Source: Galbula dea
Taxonomy: Eukaryota; Chordata; Aves; Piciformes; Galbulidae
Length of the DNA stretch: 64,000 nucleotides
Assembly (NCBI GenBank): GCA_013399015.1
Contig: VWZX01008271.1
Coordinates: 1-64,000, forward strand
Direction of reading: 5' to 3'
The notes below the pieces were generated by a model. That model worked only from the letters and a program-made list of their open reading frames with translations. It searched no databases and was not told the DNA's origin. Below are positions 1 to 12,300 of the stretch, in pieces (position 1 is the stretch's first letter; each line of letters starts with the position of its first letter). A program made the translations under genes and the position numbers.

Positions 1-31
1 TCCAACCTGAGCCATTCTATGATTCTATGAT
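1..31 (+). mobile_element. CR1 LINE, 3' terminal tail only
   Basis: The window opens with a TCCAACCTGAGCC-type end followed by two copies of the octamer ATTCTATG. This is the 3' terminus of a CR1 non-LTR retrotransposon in plus orientation. CR1 elements end in short tandem octamers instead of poly(A). The body of this copy lies outside the window, so its length and subfamily cannot be read. Confidence 0.85.
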
Positions 32-1624
32 CATCAGCCTCAACAAAACCTTGTGAAACCTTTGCTTTTCTTGTTTTTTTTCTTGTATTTATATTATTTC
101 TGATTCACTGTTAAGAGATTTGAAAAACTAACTCACTGGTTTTATAATTATGAATTGTTTACTCATCTGAAAGTCATTTAAGAAAATTTTTTTTTCTGAG
201 GAAATGACAATTTGAAGATTGAAATCTTACTAAGGAAACTATGTTAATTTTTATAATTGTAAGATAAAAATTATAAAATAACAATATTTGCTATATTGAC
301 AGCCATGAATATTAATGTGTTTAATACAGTAGAAAATAGGTAAGATGCCTCTTATAACCAGGAAAGATTTTATCATATATTAGGAACTAAAAAAAAGTTT
401 TAAAAGGTTAAAAATCTGACAACTGAAAACACTTCCAGCTAATGGATATAAAAATAGAAAATCAGAAAGTTGAAGGATGTTCAAACTGGGCAGTACCTAG
501 TACTAATTTTCCTCAGTCACCTTCATCCAAGATGAAGTTAGCAGAAACTTTCCTGCTTTTTGTTGCTTTTATCAAGCTCCTCAATATCAGGCATCAGAGC
601 TGTTCTTGAACACCTTAGGGAGGCTCACAAGCACTCTGACCAAACAAGGAATGTTTTACACATTTCCTACCTTCTTGATTTTACTATTTCATTCTTACTT
701 GTTTCATTTAGTTCAAAGCGTGGAAATCTTCATCATGCAGGAATGATCCTTGACAACACGGAGAAACAAAAGACTTGCATCTAAATTACCCACTGAAAAT
801 TTAAACACCTCTCCCCAAAAGTTTTATTCCTTCATAATTAATGCTGCTTCTTCCCTCTCCTGTTTGCAGTGTGTCCTGCTCATACATTCACCTGCTGGTG
901 TGTGCTGCTGAGCTAGGACCTGCACACTGGAAGACTCTATCACTCTTGTGTACTTTCCTAAATCCTTCACTTCTTCCTAAGCAGCTGGCTGGCAGTTCAT
1001 TGGAGGCCCTAGCAGTGAGATCAGAGCTGTATTAAATTCTGGATATCACCTTTATCTTCCAGCTCAGGAATGTTGATTTAAAATGTTGTCCTATATATTA
1101 TCGGGAAGGAATAGCGAGATGGCTCTAGACCACCTAGTCCTGAGTTTGTTCTGCTTTCTAGATGAACAAGTAGATGGATAGGACAAAAAAAAAGGCCAAA
1201 TTTTGACTGGCAGCATGCTCTTGGCTCTCTTTCACAAAATAAAAAAAGAGAGCTTTTTCTCGCCTGTAACTAGAAGAACAGTTTCAGTAATATTTTTTCA
1301 GGCAGTAGTTTTGCTGAAATGGAAGACAGAATTCTCTGCTTTCTGGGGACATATGTATTTTCTCCCCATTACTATTAATCACTGAAATGGTTTGAGAAGT
1401 AACACTTAAGCATGTTGCCAGTGTTACTCACACATGGTCATGGCCTCACCAACTGCAATCATTTTGAAAGCATATTGAAAGGACCATCTGTGAATGGAGG
1501 AAGATTGGAAAAACTAGGTTTTCGAATGAATTTACTAACATTCCCTCAACTGGACTGAAAGCACCACAAAGAAATGGGAATCTTTTGTTCACCAGAAATA
1601 TATACCCTAGACTAAATCCACTCA
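32..1624. other. AT-rich non-coding stretch
   Basis: No gene or repeat could be recognised here. The open frames at 560-784, 841-1035 and 1203-1385 are short, start at weak codons in part, and show no domain. The sequence is AT-rich with short T and A runs. Confidence 0.6.
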
Positions 1625-1740
1625 GAATCCGAGAATCTTTTGAGATAAAAGGGACCCACAAAGGTCATCTAGTCCAGCTTCTAACCCAGCACAGGACACA
1701 CCAAGAATCACACCATGTCAGAGATTCTCTAAGGTGGCCT
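1625..1740 (-). mobile_element. CR1 LINE 3' end, minus strand
   Basis: The plus strand reads GGGACCCACAAAGGTCATC, then TAGTCCAGCTTC, then a CAGCACAGGACACACC and AATCACACCATG block. This is the complement of the well-known CR1 3' region. The 3' end of the element is at the low coordinate. The clear match fades after about 1740. Weakly similar sequence may continue to about 1920, where TGCAGCCTCTTCTC resembles more internal CR1 3' sequence. The copy is 5'-truncated and diverged, so it is an old insertion. Confidence 0.8.
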
Positions 1741-3780
1741 CAATAGGAGCTTAAAACTAAATTACTTGAGTGTTTAATCCCCTGCTCTTAGCTGAAAGCT
1801 TAAATTAATTAGTCCAGTAGCCTTTCTTCAAATCTGTTTTGTTATAGCTGTCACTAGAGAGCGTGCAGATGGAATCACATCAGCTCCTCCTGCTTCTGTG
1901 GGTGCAGCCTCTTCTCATACCTCCCATATTTACATGAGAGGTGTGAAGGGCAGATCCCCTAGTCCTTTCCTTTTTATAAAATTCAGGTCCAGGTTTCTTT
2001 GCTGGAGAGTCACTGCAAAATAGTCATAGCATTGTACATTCAATTCTGCCCATGACCTAGCTTTCTTTTCTCTAGAGAGCTGGCACATAAATGTTTGGGT
2101 CTTTTTGTGCATGCTTCCTTTAAGGAAATAAATGAATATTAAAACATGATCTTAGGAGTATGTGTGGACAGGACAGTGTTTTTTCTGTAATGGGTATCCT
2201 GAGACACTTTTTGAAGGTCTTCTGTAAACAGAAACTGCCTACTTAACCAAGCACGTGATGTGTCAAACAGTAACCTTTCTCCTAGCATTGCAATGTTTTG
2301 AAAGCTTACTGCAGGGTTTAAATGTATTTTCTTCTGCTGCTTCCTCATTTTCTTGAGCTCACTTCTATATTGGCTGTATTTTTCATTTTGGTCAGCTCTA
2401 TATATATGTGTGTGTGTGATATGTATCTTGTATTACATGTATGTGGTAATTGCACAGCCTTCTTTTTTATTCTTTTGATCTGTCCTTCACCTGCACCTTC
2501 TGTCTTTCATATGGGTTATCTTGTGTTTTTTGAGCTACTGTTGTTTATGAAACAGGAGGAATAAATATCATACATGTTTTGTTGATAGCATGGAATAAAC
2601 CTAAAGCCTAAATGAAATGCAAGAATGTAATGAACCTTCCAATGTCTTGTCATCTGAAGAGAGAAACTTTAAAATAAATAAATAAATGACTTTGTTATTT
2701 TCTTTGACTAACAGGGTATGTCAGCCTGGTATTCTGTGAAAATCATTGCTACTGTGGAATTTGTGTGCTCTTACACTAAATTGACACTTCAAACATTTCA
2801 GAAAAAAATGAGTTGTATTAAATTGCACTTTAGATTGTTAATCTGCAATTTAGACCATAGAACCTCTGGGGGGTTTATTATTTATTTATTTTAGCTTCCC
2901 ACCCCCCCATTCCACTAGGGGGAATGCTTCGGGGTTTGTTTCTCCCACCTTTTCCCTGTAACATTTCATGGCCCTTTCATCTTCTGAAAAGTGCATATCA
3001 GATGGATGATACATTCACTTTGTGGTATGGCAGCAGAATGGACTCGTTTAAAAACATTCTGAAAAGCTAAGCATCTAACTTTGTCTAACGGCAGAGTGTC
3101 TGCTTTAAGTAAATGCAGATTTGCCCGCTGTATTTAGGTTTGCTCCACTGTGGACTGCATTGTGCAGCAAAATCAGAAGAATTTCTCCTCCATAGTCAAA
3201 TGCAGGCATTTATATTGTAGAATCAGGAGCTTCCCCTGGAAGTTAATGTTTGGCAGCTTTGATGCTGACTACATCACTGTGTGGATTGTGGATTGGTTCC
3301 ATGGGTTAAATGCCATACAAAGGCTTGTTTCCAGATCCTAGACATCCTTATTGCAAATTAAGTTGAGGTCTGGTGTGGGGTTTTTTGTTTGTTTTTGGTT
3401 TTGGGTGTCCAGTAGTATGCTAGATAGCAGCATAAATATTTAATAGGGGGAGAGGGTCCTTGCTTGTGCATTTTCTGTGGATCTGGTATCATCACAGGTC
3501 TATGATGTCATGCCAAAAACAGTGCCAGCTCTAAGAAGACACTTCACAGTAGTGGGACTGTGCTGTAAAATCACTTATAGACTTTGTTCTCCTCCAAAAA
3601 GAAATCCTTGAAGAAGCATTGGTTAATGTATGTTTTTAATAAGAAAGCTAATGGATCATAAACAGCAAGTTAAATGATGTTGATATTCAAGCCTCCAAAC
3701 TTTTCTTGCTTTTTGTAGTATAGCACAGATGTAGAAAACAGCCTGTCAGAACAGCAACCCAGAAAAGCTTGTAGCCTGCA
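1741..3780. other. Non-coding stretch with simple repeats
   Basis: No gene was recognised. There is a short TG/TA dinucleotide run around 2400-2418, AAAT/TTTA tetranucleotide runs around 2670-2690 and 2876-2894, and a G/T-rich patch at about 3374-3408. The minus-strand frames at 1930-2348 are short and featureless. Confidence 0.55.
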
Positions 3781-4040
3781 AAGTGCTGCTCCTTGGATGA
3801 GAAGACGCACTGCACAAAGCCAATTTGTTTGTATGTGGGCACAGGAAACCTTGCTGGGGTTAAGAAGCAGATTAACCTGTCAGTGGTCTTGTGCAAGCCA
3901 GGAACGCTGTGACGGCTGGTGCACCAGGCTGCCCTGCGTTGGACAACTGTCACGCTGGCACTACTCAGTTCCTCTGATTGGGTACTCCCAGCGACTGATT
4001 AAAAATGCTGATGCTGTTTCTGCGTTCCTTTCCACTTGAA
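3781..4040. other. CpG-richer patch, possible regulatory or exonic DNA
   Basis: About seven CpG dinucleotides fall within 260 bases, clearly more than in the flanks. The patch contains an inverted CCAAT-type box (GATTGGG near 3976). Open frames exist on both strands (80 codons plus, 88 codons minus), but they overlap and show no domain. It could be an old promoter, an exon of a non-coding RNA, or a decayed repeat. There is no TATA box at a sensible distance to fix a start site. Confidence 0.25.
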
Positions 4041-5875
4041 GGAGAAATCTCTTCTCCCCACCCCCAAGTCCACCTCTAGGATGAAAGTAAATGTGAGAAG
4101 ATGAAGATGAAAACAGTGCTGTCTGAATGACTGGAAATACAGCAGTCTGTTTTAGCTGCAGTGTTATGTAGGAGTCGTCTTCAGACTTCTTACCTTTGGT
4201 TTTTCAGCACAAACTGCTTGCAGGTTTCAGAAGGCTGTGAAAGGATTTAGCGTTTGTGTGTTAGCATTTTCTGTGTGTCTTCATATTACCTTGCTCTTCC
4301 CTGGACAGCTGTGTCAGAACTTCATGTGGAAATCTTTCTGTTGAAGAGAGATAAAAAGGATCCTTAATCTGATTCTCTTTGGATCTTTCTATATTTATGG
4401 TAAGTGCCAGCATGTATTGGCTGAGCATAGCTTCTTTGCTGCAGTGCTCGTGCTCTCTCCCTCCCTCCCTCCCCCTTCCCCCATCTGTTTTTCTCCCCCT
4501 ATATACATAGATAAGCCTCGTGACCTTCACTCAATATCTAGTCATCATTTTTAGCATCTTCATAGCAGATGTTGGCTGACTAAAATACAAGTTTTCTCTT
4601 TATTTTGCTCTTTCCCCTCTCCGACCCGGAGCTCTGAAGTAGTGATTGCAATCCGAGTACTGTCTCTTTGTCCTTGAAACCGGAGGCTTCAGCATTGCTT
4701 GCAATTTCCTGTGACAGCAATGGGATAAGGTTCTGGGGAACTGGAGTTACAGATTTGGTAAAGGTGACTCATTTCTGTAGGTCTGTGCCACTGTGCAGGA
4801 GGGCACAGAAAGCCTCTGCTTGACTAGGTATCTAGAAAACCCTGAAGCCCCTCAAGGTTCAAGTAGGGGATGAATGTGGTTTGAGCTGATATTTGCTGTC
4901 ATTAGCGTAGGAAGGACAGGCTCTTTCAGCATTTTCAGTATAATCCTATGTCATCAGGTGTTTTTAAGTTGGACCTTTTGCATCCTACAAGTGCAAGCCA
5001 GCCGGGACAAGAAGTTACAGAATAGGCAACCTAGTAACCCTTGTCGTTCTCTGGTCTATACAATTGCAAATTCTTAGCCTTCTGAAGTGCTTTTACAATT
5101 CTGCTGTAGAAAAGAAATACATTTAAATGGCTGAAAATCCATGCTTGCTTAATTCATGCCTAAGCTGTTTTAACAGCTCTGATTTTGTAAATGGGAAAGG
5201 TGACTATGTAGTTCAGAGTAAACTGTGCCCTTTTTTTAACCCCCCAGTATGTTGCATGAAATTTAAAGTAAATGCAAGTACATTATTTCTGATAGACATA
5301 TGCATCCCTTTGCTTTCAATATGAGAACTCTAAAAATATTTATTTTAACTTAAATGAATTTCATGTTGTGAGTCTGTTTTGGGATTGACTATGCATAGCC
5401 CTTATACACTGCAGGAGTAATAAAGACTACTAAATCTTCAAAGGACTGGTGAAAGCATAGACTGGCTCAAACTCATCACAGGGTGGTCTGCCTTCAAAGT
5501 GAGGCAAAGAGGTGATGTGTTCTTGTACCTTTGTCTTACTGAGATAGGATGAGAATAAAGCTTTCATTCTGTTTCTGCATTGTCTTTTTTGGGTTTAAGT
5601 AAGAAATATTCTAATGTCTGAATATTGTTTTCTTTGTTTAATGTGGCTTACATTGTGGCTTAATAAAATAATTTTGTTCCTGATTTATCTTGTAATTCAG
5701 AGGGCTTTGCTTCACATGAGCTGCTTAGTTCAACAGAGTTTTCATACATCCTTCCCCCCTCCCAAATGAGTAAAAACTTTAAGACACTGCCACTATTTTA
5801 AATACTCTTCATTTATTTTCTGTACTTGGGTGTAATGTCTGGTTGTACTGGTAGCATGTATGTGTGCTAGGGAGA
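4041..5875. other. Non-coding stretch with a CCCT repeat
   Basis: A pyrimidine tract with CCCT units lies at about 4452-4482. A few CpGs and GC-rich words occur at 4620-4690. The minus-strand frame at 4261-4530 includes a Gly/Arg/Glu-rich segment that is simply the complement of the CCCT tract, so it is not a protein signal. Nothing else was recognised. Confidence 0.5.
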
Positions 5876-6300
5876 AGGAAGCCCAGGTTCGGCAATTGCT
5901 AGAGGTACCGGAGGGAGGAGGAAGAGGAGGATTACACAGAACTGCAGGTAAAAGTCTTCATGGTCCAGTTAGGTACCTGCTGCACTGCTTTCACAAGAAG
6001 GTGGTACTGCCCAGCATGTAGCCCAGATGTCAGTGATCTAAGTCATCTCCTCCCTGAGACCCTGCGTTCCGGTGTTATGTTGCACCCGATGGTGCAGCTG
6101 ACCTCAAGACCTGTTTCCCCTTTCACTGGTGCGGTGAGGACATGCTGCAAACGTGTGTCCTGCCAGCTCTCTGGTAGAGAACAGATCTGTCCTGGCACCA
6201 GTGCAGCTCAAGGAATTGTTTAAAACATTGACCCTTAGAGCAGCCCTCACCGCTGCCTATTAGCGAAGAGGCTTTGGCACTATGGAGGGTCTCTGCGTTA
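5876..6300. other. CpG-richer patch, function unknown
   Basis: About ten CpGs occur in 420 bases of otherwise CpG-poor DNA. A purine-rich GGAGGAGGAAGAGGAGG segment near 5912-5932 is followed by a donor-like CTGCAG/GTAAAAG at about 5942-5952. An 87-codon plus frame (5960-6223) has no recognisable domain and begins after that donor. A first exon of an untranslated transcript is conceivable but unproven. Confidence 0.25.
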
Positions 6301-9300
6301 CTTAAGTTTCTAAAATCAGAAATGGAAGTGCCTGAGTTTGTTCTTTTCCAGTTTTAGTAAGCACTGACACAGTGACAGCAGCAAAGATACTTTTTACTAT
6401 GAGAGGAGACCAGCAGACACCCATGGGTCAGCAGTCCTAAGCACCTGAAGATCGTGTGACATTGCCTTGGGGAGGCCAGGCTCCAGCTTTTCTTGATTAA
6501 ATGTAACAAGTAATTGTGTGTGTGCATCTGCACGTGGAGCTGTTTACTGTACCATTTTGTTCTGTTTAAAATTACTGTAAACGAGATACATGCACAACCT
6601 AAATAAGTCTGAAGATCACACAGTTAAGTATGGTACAGCATGTTTTTATTTTTAAAATGATTATTATAAAATCAGATATTCTTGTGCCTTAAAATATTCT
6701 TGTCTCACATTTCATCAAAAGGACTTCTTTCACTTGAAAATGACTCATGTCTAAGTAACACTACCTTGCAAATGCTAATTTTTAACTTAAGTGCATAATC
6801 ACATATTTCTTTTTCAACAGAAGTTTAAAAGCCAAAAGTGCATAATGTAAAGCTCAAATAACCTTGAGGCAAAAGGAAGGGAGGAAAACCAATAATCCTC
6901 AGGCACTTTCAAGTTTGAACCACATGAGCTTGCAATGGGTTATTTACAATTTGGAACCTGGCATCTATGTATTGCAATTGAGAAGTCTATGCACCTAAAA
7001 TCTTCGTCAGCATATCCTGTTGCAGGGATGTGGGCTTAAAAAACGTGCAAACCTCTCTGAAAGCCTTGAGAGGCAGAGAGAAGAGTGCAATCCCCCAAAT
7101 AACAGGAAATTCAAGTAGGTAGATGTGCTTTTCTTTTCTTGGGAATCCTATGAATGCTCTGATAGGGGAATGCATGCATAGTACTTCCTTGTTTCACAGC
7201 ATGGTGTCATGTTAATTCCTTTGCAGAGTGGCTGAAGACTGCATAGAAAACAACTGCAGGGGGAAAAAAAAAAAAAGCTCTGCTCCTTAGCCAGTCAAAA
7301 TCACCCGATGGTTTGATGAAGTCACTGCATTATTTTGTTTTCCTATGTATGTTTAATATGCATTCTTCCCTCAACTTGTCGATAGAAGCAAGTTCTTTAA
7401 CACTTTATTCTCCACAAATATTCAATGATACTCATTTATATTCACAACATAAATGTGTCTGTTTTTATAGGAAGCTCTGTCATTTTTCCATACTGCTTCA
7501 GTACTTTTATGCTTTATATCTGCTCATATCCCCTTTCCAACATAACCTGTGCAGGCAGCTATTAGTTATCACTGGCTGAAGAATCCAGACAGTGGATTAA
7601 CCATGCCTCAACTTCCCTTTCTGCTCCAGATTGGAAAGTAATATTGGGATATGCACAATGCAGAGCTGAAGTCATGAGTGCCAGGCAATGCTATGGCTAG
7701 TGATTTTTTTCAAAGCTCCTTCTGAAAACTGTTTATAAATATTTCCAAAGGTAATGTACTGCATTGCATTTTTACAAAGCACATGTAACTGTGAGTTATA
7801 GTGCACATATTCTATGTGTATATTACATGTTATAGTAATAGTGATTACCTGGCTGTTTCTTCATACGTCCTGATCCAAGCATAAGCATAGATAATTAAGT
7901 TATCCGCAATTTCTAGGCTTTCTCTGTTATTCACAGAGCTAACTTGTACGATTTTCCTGGACACGTTCTCTTGTTTAGTCTGCAGGTTTTGTCCAGGATG
8001 ATTTCAAGGACTTTATAACTCTAATGTTGCAATTACTACGATTCTTTTTCTTTATGTCTGGAGACCTTAACAGATGAGCTGTCTTCAGTTGCTACTTTTG
8101 CAGTTCATGATGTCTGGAATTCCTGTGCTGAATGCTGTACTGCATAACCTGTCAGAAGATGTTTGGTGCTTTTGGGAAGTACTGGGCAGGGTGTTCATGT
8201 GCTTTCTCTGTAACTATGGGGAGAGATTGGCTTTCAGACTTTGTTAAAGGTGTCTCACGTCTTCTGTGCATATGCTGCCCTCTTAGTGAGTGCTTGCAAT
8301 CTACACTTCTTATATCTTGTGGGGGTCATATTTCTGCCTTTGTACAACTGCATAGCACTCATAGATCTGTCTGATTCTTCAAGGAAACTGTAGCCTTTCA
8401 GTTCTTGCTGTGTAGATCTGCTCACATATAATTTTTGCACAGGAAATACTGGACAATAAGGTGGGAGGTCTTCTGTAGGTTAAAGAACCTTCTTCTGCAG
8501 GTTAAAGAAGTTTTTTCTGCATAGTATGTCACAATTATATTTTTTTCAGTTTGAGTGTGCTAATAAGGGAGTGCATTTGATTGCTTTGGGAAATATTAAA
8601 GGGCTGAAGCATTCTTGAGGCACTACTCTGTCTCAGACTTCTTCAGCTCTTGAACATAAAATTTAATGAAAAATTTTAAAGATATAGTGTTTACTGTAAA
8701 GTAACTGTGGAAACATTCATAGCCTTTTTAGGTGGAAGATATGGAGACAGCCACAATTGGCTCAACCAGCTTCTAAATGGTCCCATTCTGTTAATCTGAG
8801 ATTACGAGAATCAAGAAATTTGTATTGCTTTGTTTGCTGTATAAAGAGAAATAATAATCTGGTTAAAGTTATGGGATAGTCCCTCAGCATCCCAGTGGAA
8901 GGAAGGGATCTTGACAATGGCGCTGGTAAGGCAAATGTCTAATCTCTATGAACAAAACCTCCGAACAGGAGCAATATTACTGAAGTTGCTATTAAATATG
9001 CAAATAGGGTAGCTACTGGTGGAGCTACTGGTTTTCTGCATAAGGATAGACTTTACTCTAGGAGAGCATGAGTCTGAGAGGATATTTTCAGGGAATCCTC
9101 ACATTTTTAAGAGCTGTGTGAATATACTTACAATGCTGCAAGGCCCATCTCTCTAAATAACTTCCCTTTACCACATCAGGAGGAGCTCAAGCAAGCACAT
9201 CTCCAAATATGCCTCGAAATCCAGCCCTAAGAGAAGACTGGTCCCCACCAGACAGTGAAGCTTGAACATGAGTTCAGAAATTTCCAGATTTGGCACTTAC

Positions 9301-12300
9301 AACCTGACTGTCTAAAGGCAGGCTTCCTGTTCAAGAATTTTGCACAAAATGGTTTCTCAAAAGCCCATATTATCCATAGGTATTCTTTAAAAGATAAACC
9401 AAATTAATTGTTCTGAGTCTACTCCCTGAAATCACTTTGGTATTGGTGTTAACTCTTTGTACTGGCTGTTCCACATCGGATCTGAGCTATTGGGTTATCC
9501 ACATGAGATTGGATCCACCAGCATATCTGAGCAGCAGTCTGGCACTATAAAAAACAACCATTTTCAAACAGTCAATATTCAGATGACTCCAGCCAGGATT
9601 AGAGCTATGGCATGCTGGCTCTATGTGTGCTCTAAGATCCCAGGATTATTAAGGTATTGACAGCTGCAGGAGCTAGCACTTCTAGAACGTGGCTGTAACC
9701 GTGTGTATGATAGATGTTCCAAATCTCCTTTAGGAGCTTATTGCTGCTTGATATGAAGCTACGAAGAGTAGGCTTCTTTATAATTTATCTTTAGGATTTG
9801 TATCACTACTACTGGGAGATAATTGAAATAGATGCCTGTTTCAGGACAACTTTTTTAACCTCATTCATTCTCTCTTGTTTGTTGCCCCACACAGTATTGA
9901 CATGAATTCCTTATTTTATATGGTGCTTAGAGCCCTAAAATATAGAAAAATGATTGTGCCTTCCTTCATTTTTGTAGGAGGAGGTTAATTAACAAAATCA
10001 CTTGAGAAGAGCAAGACTGAATCTACTCTTGAGCTAGTTTGCTGTAGGGAAAGGGTAGCCTAATGATTAGCTGGTTTGGATCACCAGGAGATATGTTCCC
10101 ATTTCAGATTATTTTATTTGACAAAGTTGTGTTTTCATTAAAATTAAGTGTAATAATTTATACATGCTGTACTAGACTCCTGGAGACTTTTTCTAAATGG
10201 GCGTCATACTTCCTACAAAATGTCATCTGGAAGCCATAGCTTTGTGAAGTCTGTTGCTATGTCTCCTTGTATCCTGGCAGACATGCAACTTTCCTCCATG
10301 TTGTTCATCTATCCTTCAGGTTCTTTTCAGATCTTTTCTTGTTTATGTCATTGTCCCTCTCACCATTTTCCCTGACACAGGTTTTTACCTTTTTCACATG
10401 TTAATTTACCTTGATGTTTTTCTTAGTTTTGTTTTTGTTTTATTGGTTCTTCTTTGTTCTTCATTCACATGATATTTGTGTTAGGTTGTCTGTTGGGTTT
10501 TGGGCTGGTTTTTTTGTTTGCTTTTTGTTTGTGGGTTTTTTTTATACTCATTATCTTCTTACAATTTTTGTTTGTTTTTTCATATTGAGTATTTTTAACC
10601 GTACTAGTTACCACTCTATACTGTATTTAGTCTAGGCAGAGCCCTGCTCTGATTCAGTGCCTGAGGAACAGCAAATATTGTCTTTTTTAAATGAAAAGCT
10701 TGGGCTTCAGTCCTAATATATTGTGAAGCTTGTCTAGAAAAATGCAAAGCAGGAGGCAATGCTAAGCAGGTTTAGCAGGACAAAAGGGCTGGAACCTAAG
10801 AGCCAAATAAAATGTCAGCCTCGTTAGCATGAATACTCTTTTCCTAAATCTACTACGAATAGAATATATTCTGTAGTTGTGGAATCTGAGGTCAAAGAAC
10901 CGTAACAAAGAAGAGTCAGGCAGGCAATGCCGGTCAGAGTTCTTTCAAGCTTTCTGCAGTTTCATGAAGGTAACGCTGCTTTAGTTTATGCTTAATGTTT
11001 TTGAGGTTCTTGCCATAAAATTTCTTTATTTTAGGTGAGAAGGAGAAAATTAGGTTGAAGACTGCTCTGCCCTCAGGAGAAGGAAAATATTTCTTCTCAT
11101 TTCTTATTGTCTTTTATTCTCAAAGAAGCTCCTGCAGTATTTTATTTTTCTAACTTACGTCGTTTAGATAATAAACTTTTCCAGAAATAGAATGGGGGAA
11201 ATTCTTGATCCCATTTAAATTAAATCTATAGTTTCTACCCATAGACTTTTTTTTGTAGGATGCCGAATGTTGATAATAATTGTTCTGATTTTCTCTCCCT
11301 GCATTTTTATGTTGAACACCAGGTCAGTTTAAGTATAAGAAGTCACAAAGCTTCAGGGCTAAATTATCCATTTGCTTTCCTTAAACCTCAGTCAGATCAG
11401 CTTTCAGGTAAATATTTCTCTGCAGTTTTAATTCTGCCTCTTTTTCAGTTTCTTTCTCTGATCTTATTTTCTGTAATTCTCCATTCTGTGCTTCTGCCAC
11501 TTGCTGGACTTCCTGTCCTTTGACTCTCTTCTAGGCTCTGCTCCATTCCCCCTCTAGCATTTATCTTTCTGCTCCTTCTGTTCTTTATCTGCTCCTAAAG
11601 GCTACTTCTGTGTCCAAGTGTCCCGTTCACACACTGGTGTTTACTTTTTTCCCTGGAGTTCTGAGCTGTGAAAATATTAACTCAGACTGCTAAGTTATGG
11701 TACTTCAGCAGTGCTTGTTGAGATGGATGATAGTACTGTACTTGTCATTACATCCCTTGTGTGAGATTTTTTTGCTGAATAGTATCAGCTCTGCTCATGG
11801 GTTATGTTGAAAAGCGAAATAGTGATGAAAGGGGAGCTAGGTTTAGGATATGTCCTTCATTTCTGTCCCATGAGGGAGAAAAGTGAGAAGCAAGATGCTT
11901 GTGACACAGATTCACTGTTTTTTGGGGGGTTTAAAAAAATTTTTTTTTATGTTTTATTTCAAGATCAGGCTGTGATGAAAGAAACTGTGCACCTGGGAAT
12001 TGCTATGTGCTTTCAGCTATCAAGTGGTAGCATGAAAATTACTGCATATAAACTTGTACATTGTCAAAGATTTAAGTGTCTCACTCAAGATCAATATACA
12101 ACTTACTTCAGGCCAGGACTCTTGAAACCCTTGCTAGACTCATGCCAGGCTAGCCTATTTTTCCACAGGAACAGTATAGGGGAAAAGGAGGTTCTAATAT
12201 TAATAGATAATAATAAATAAACTAGATTCAAATACACAAAGTAAAAAAGAAAACATAATGTTCTAGGTTGTAAACCGTATAAAACTAATCAGATACATTT

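Noticed and set aside
4261..4530. Gly/Arg/Glu-rich minus-strand frame
   Set aside because: The biased segment is the complement of the CCCT repeat at 4452-4482, not a real protein feature.
11804..12220. 138-codon open frame on the plus strand, with an acceptor-like TTTATTTCAAG inside
   Set aside because: No domain is visible, no donor was found, and the length is within chance expectation.
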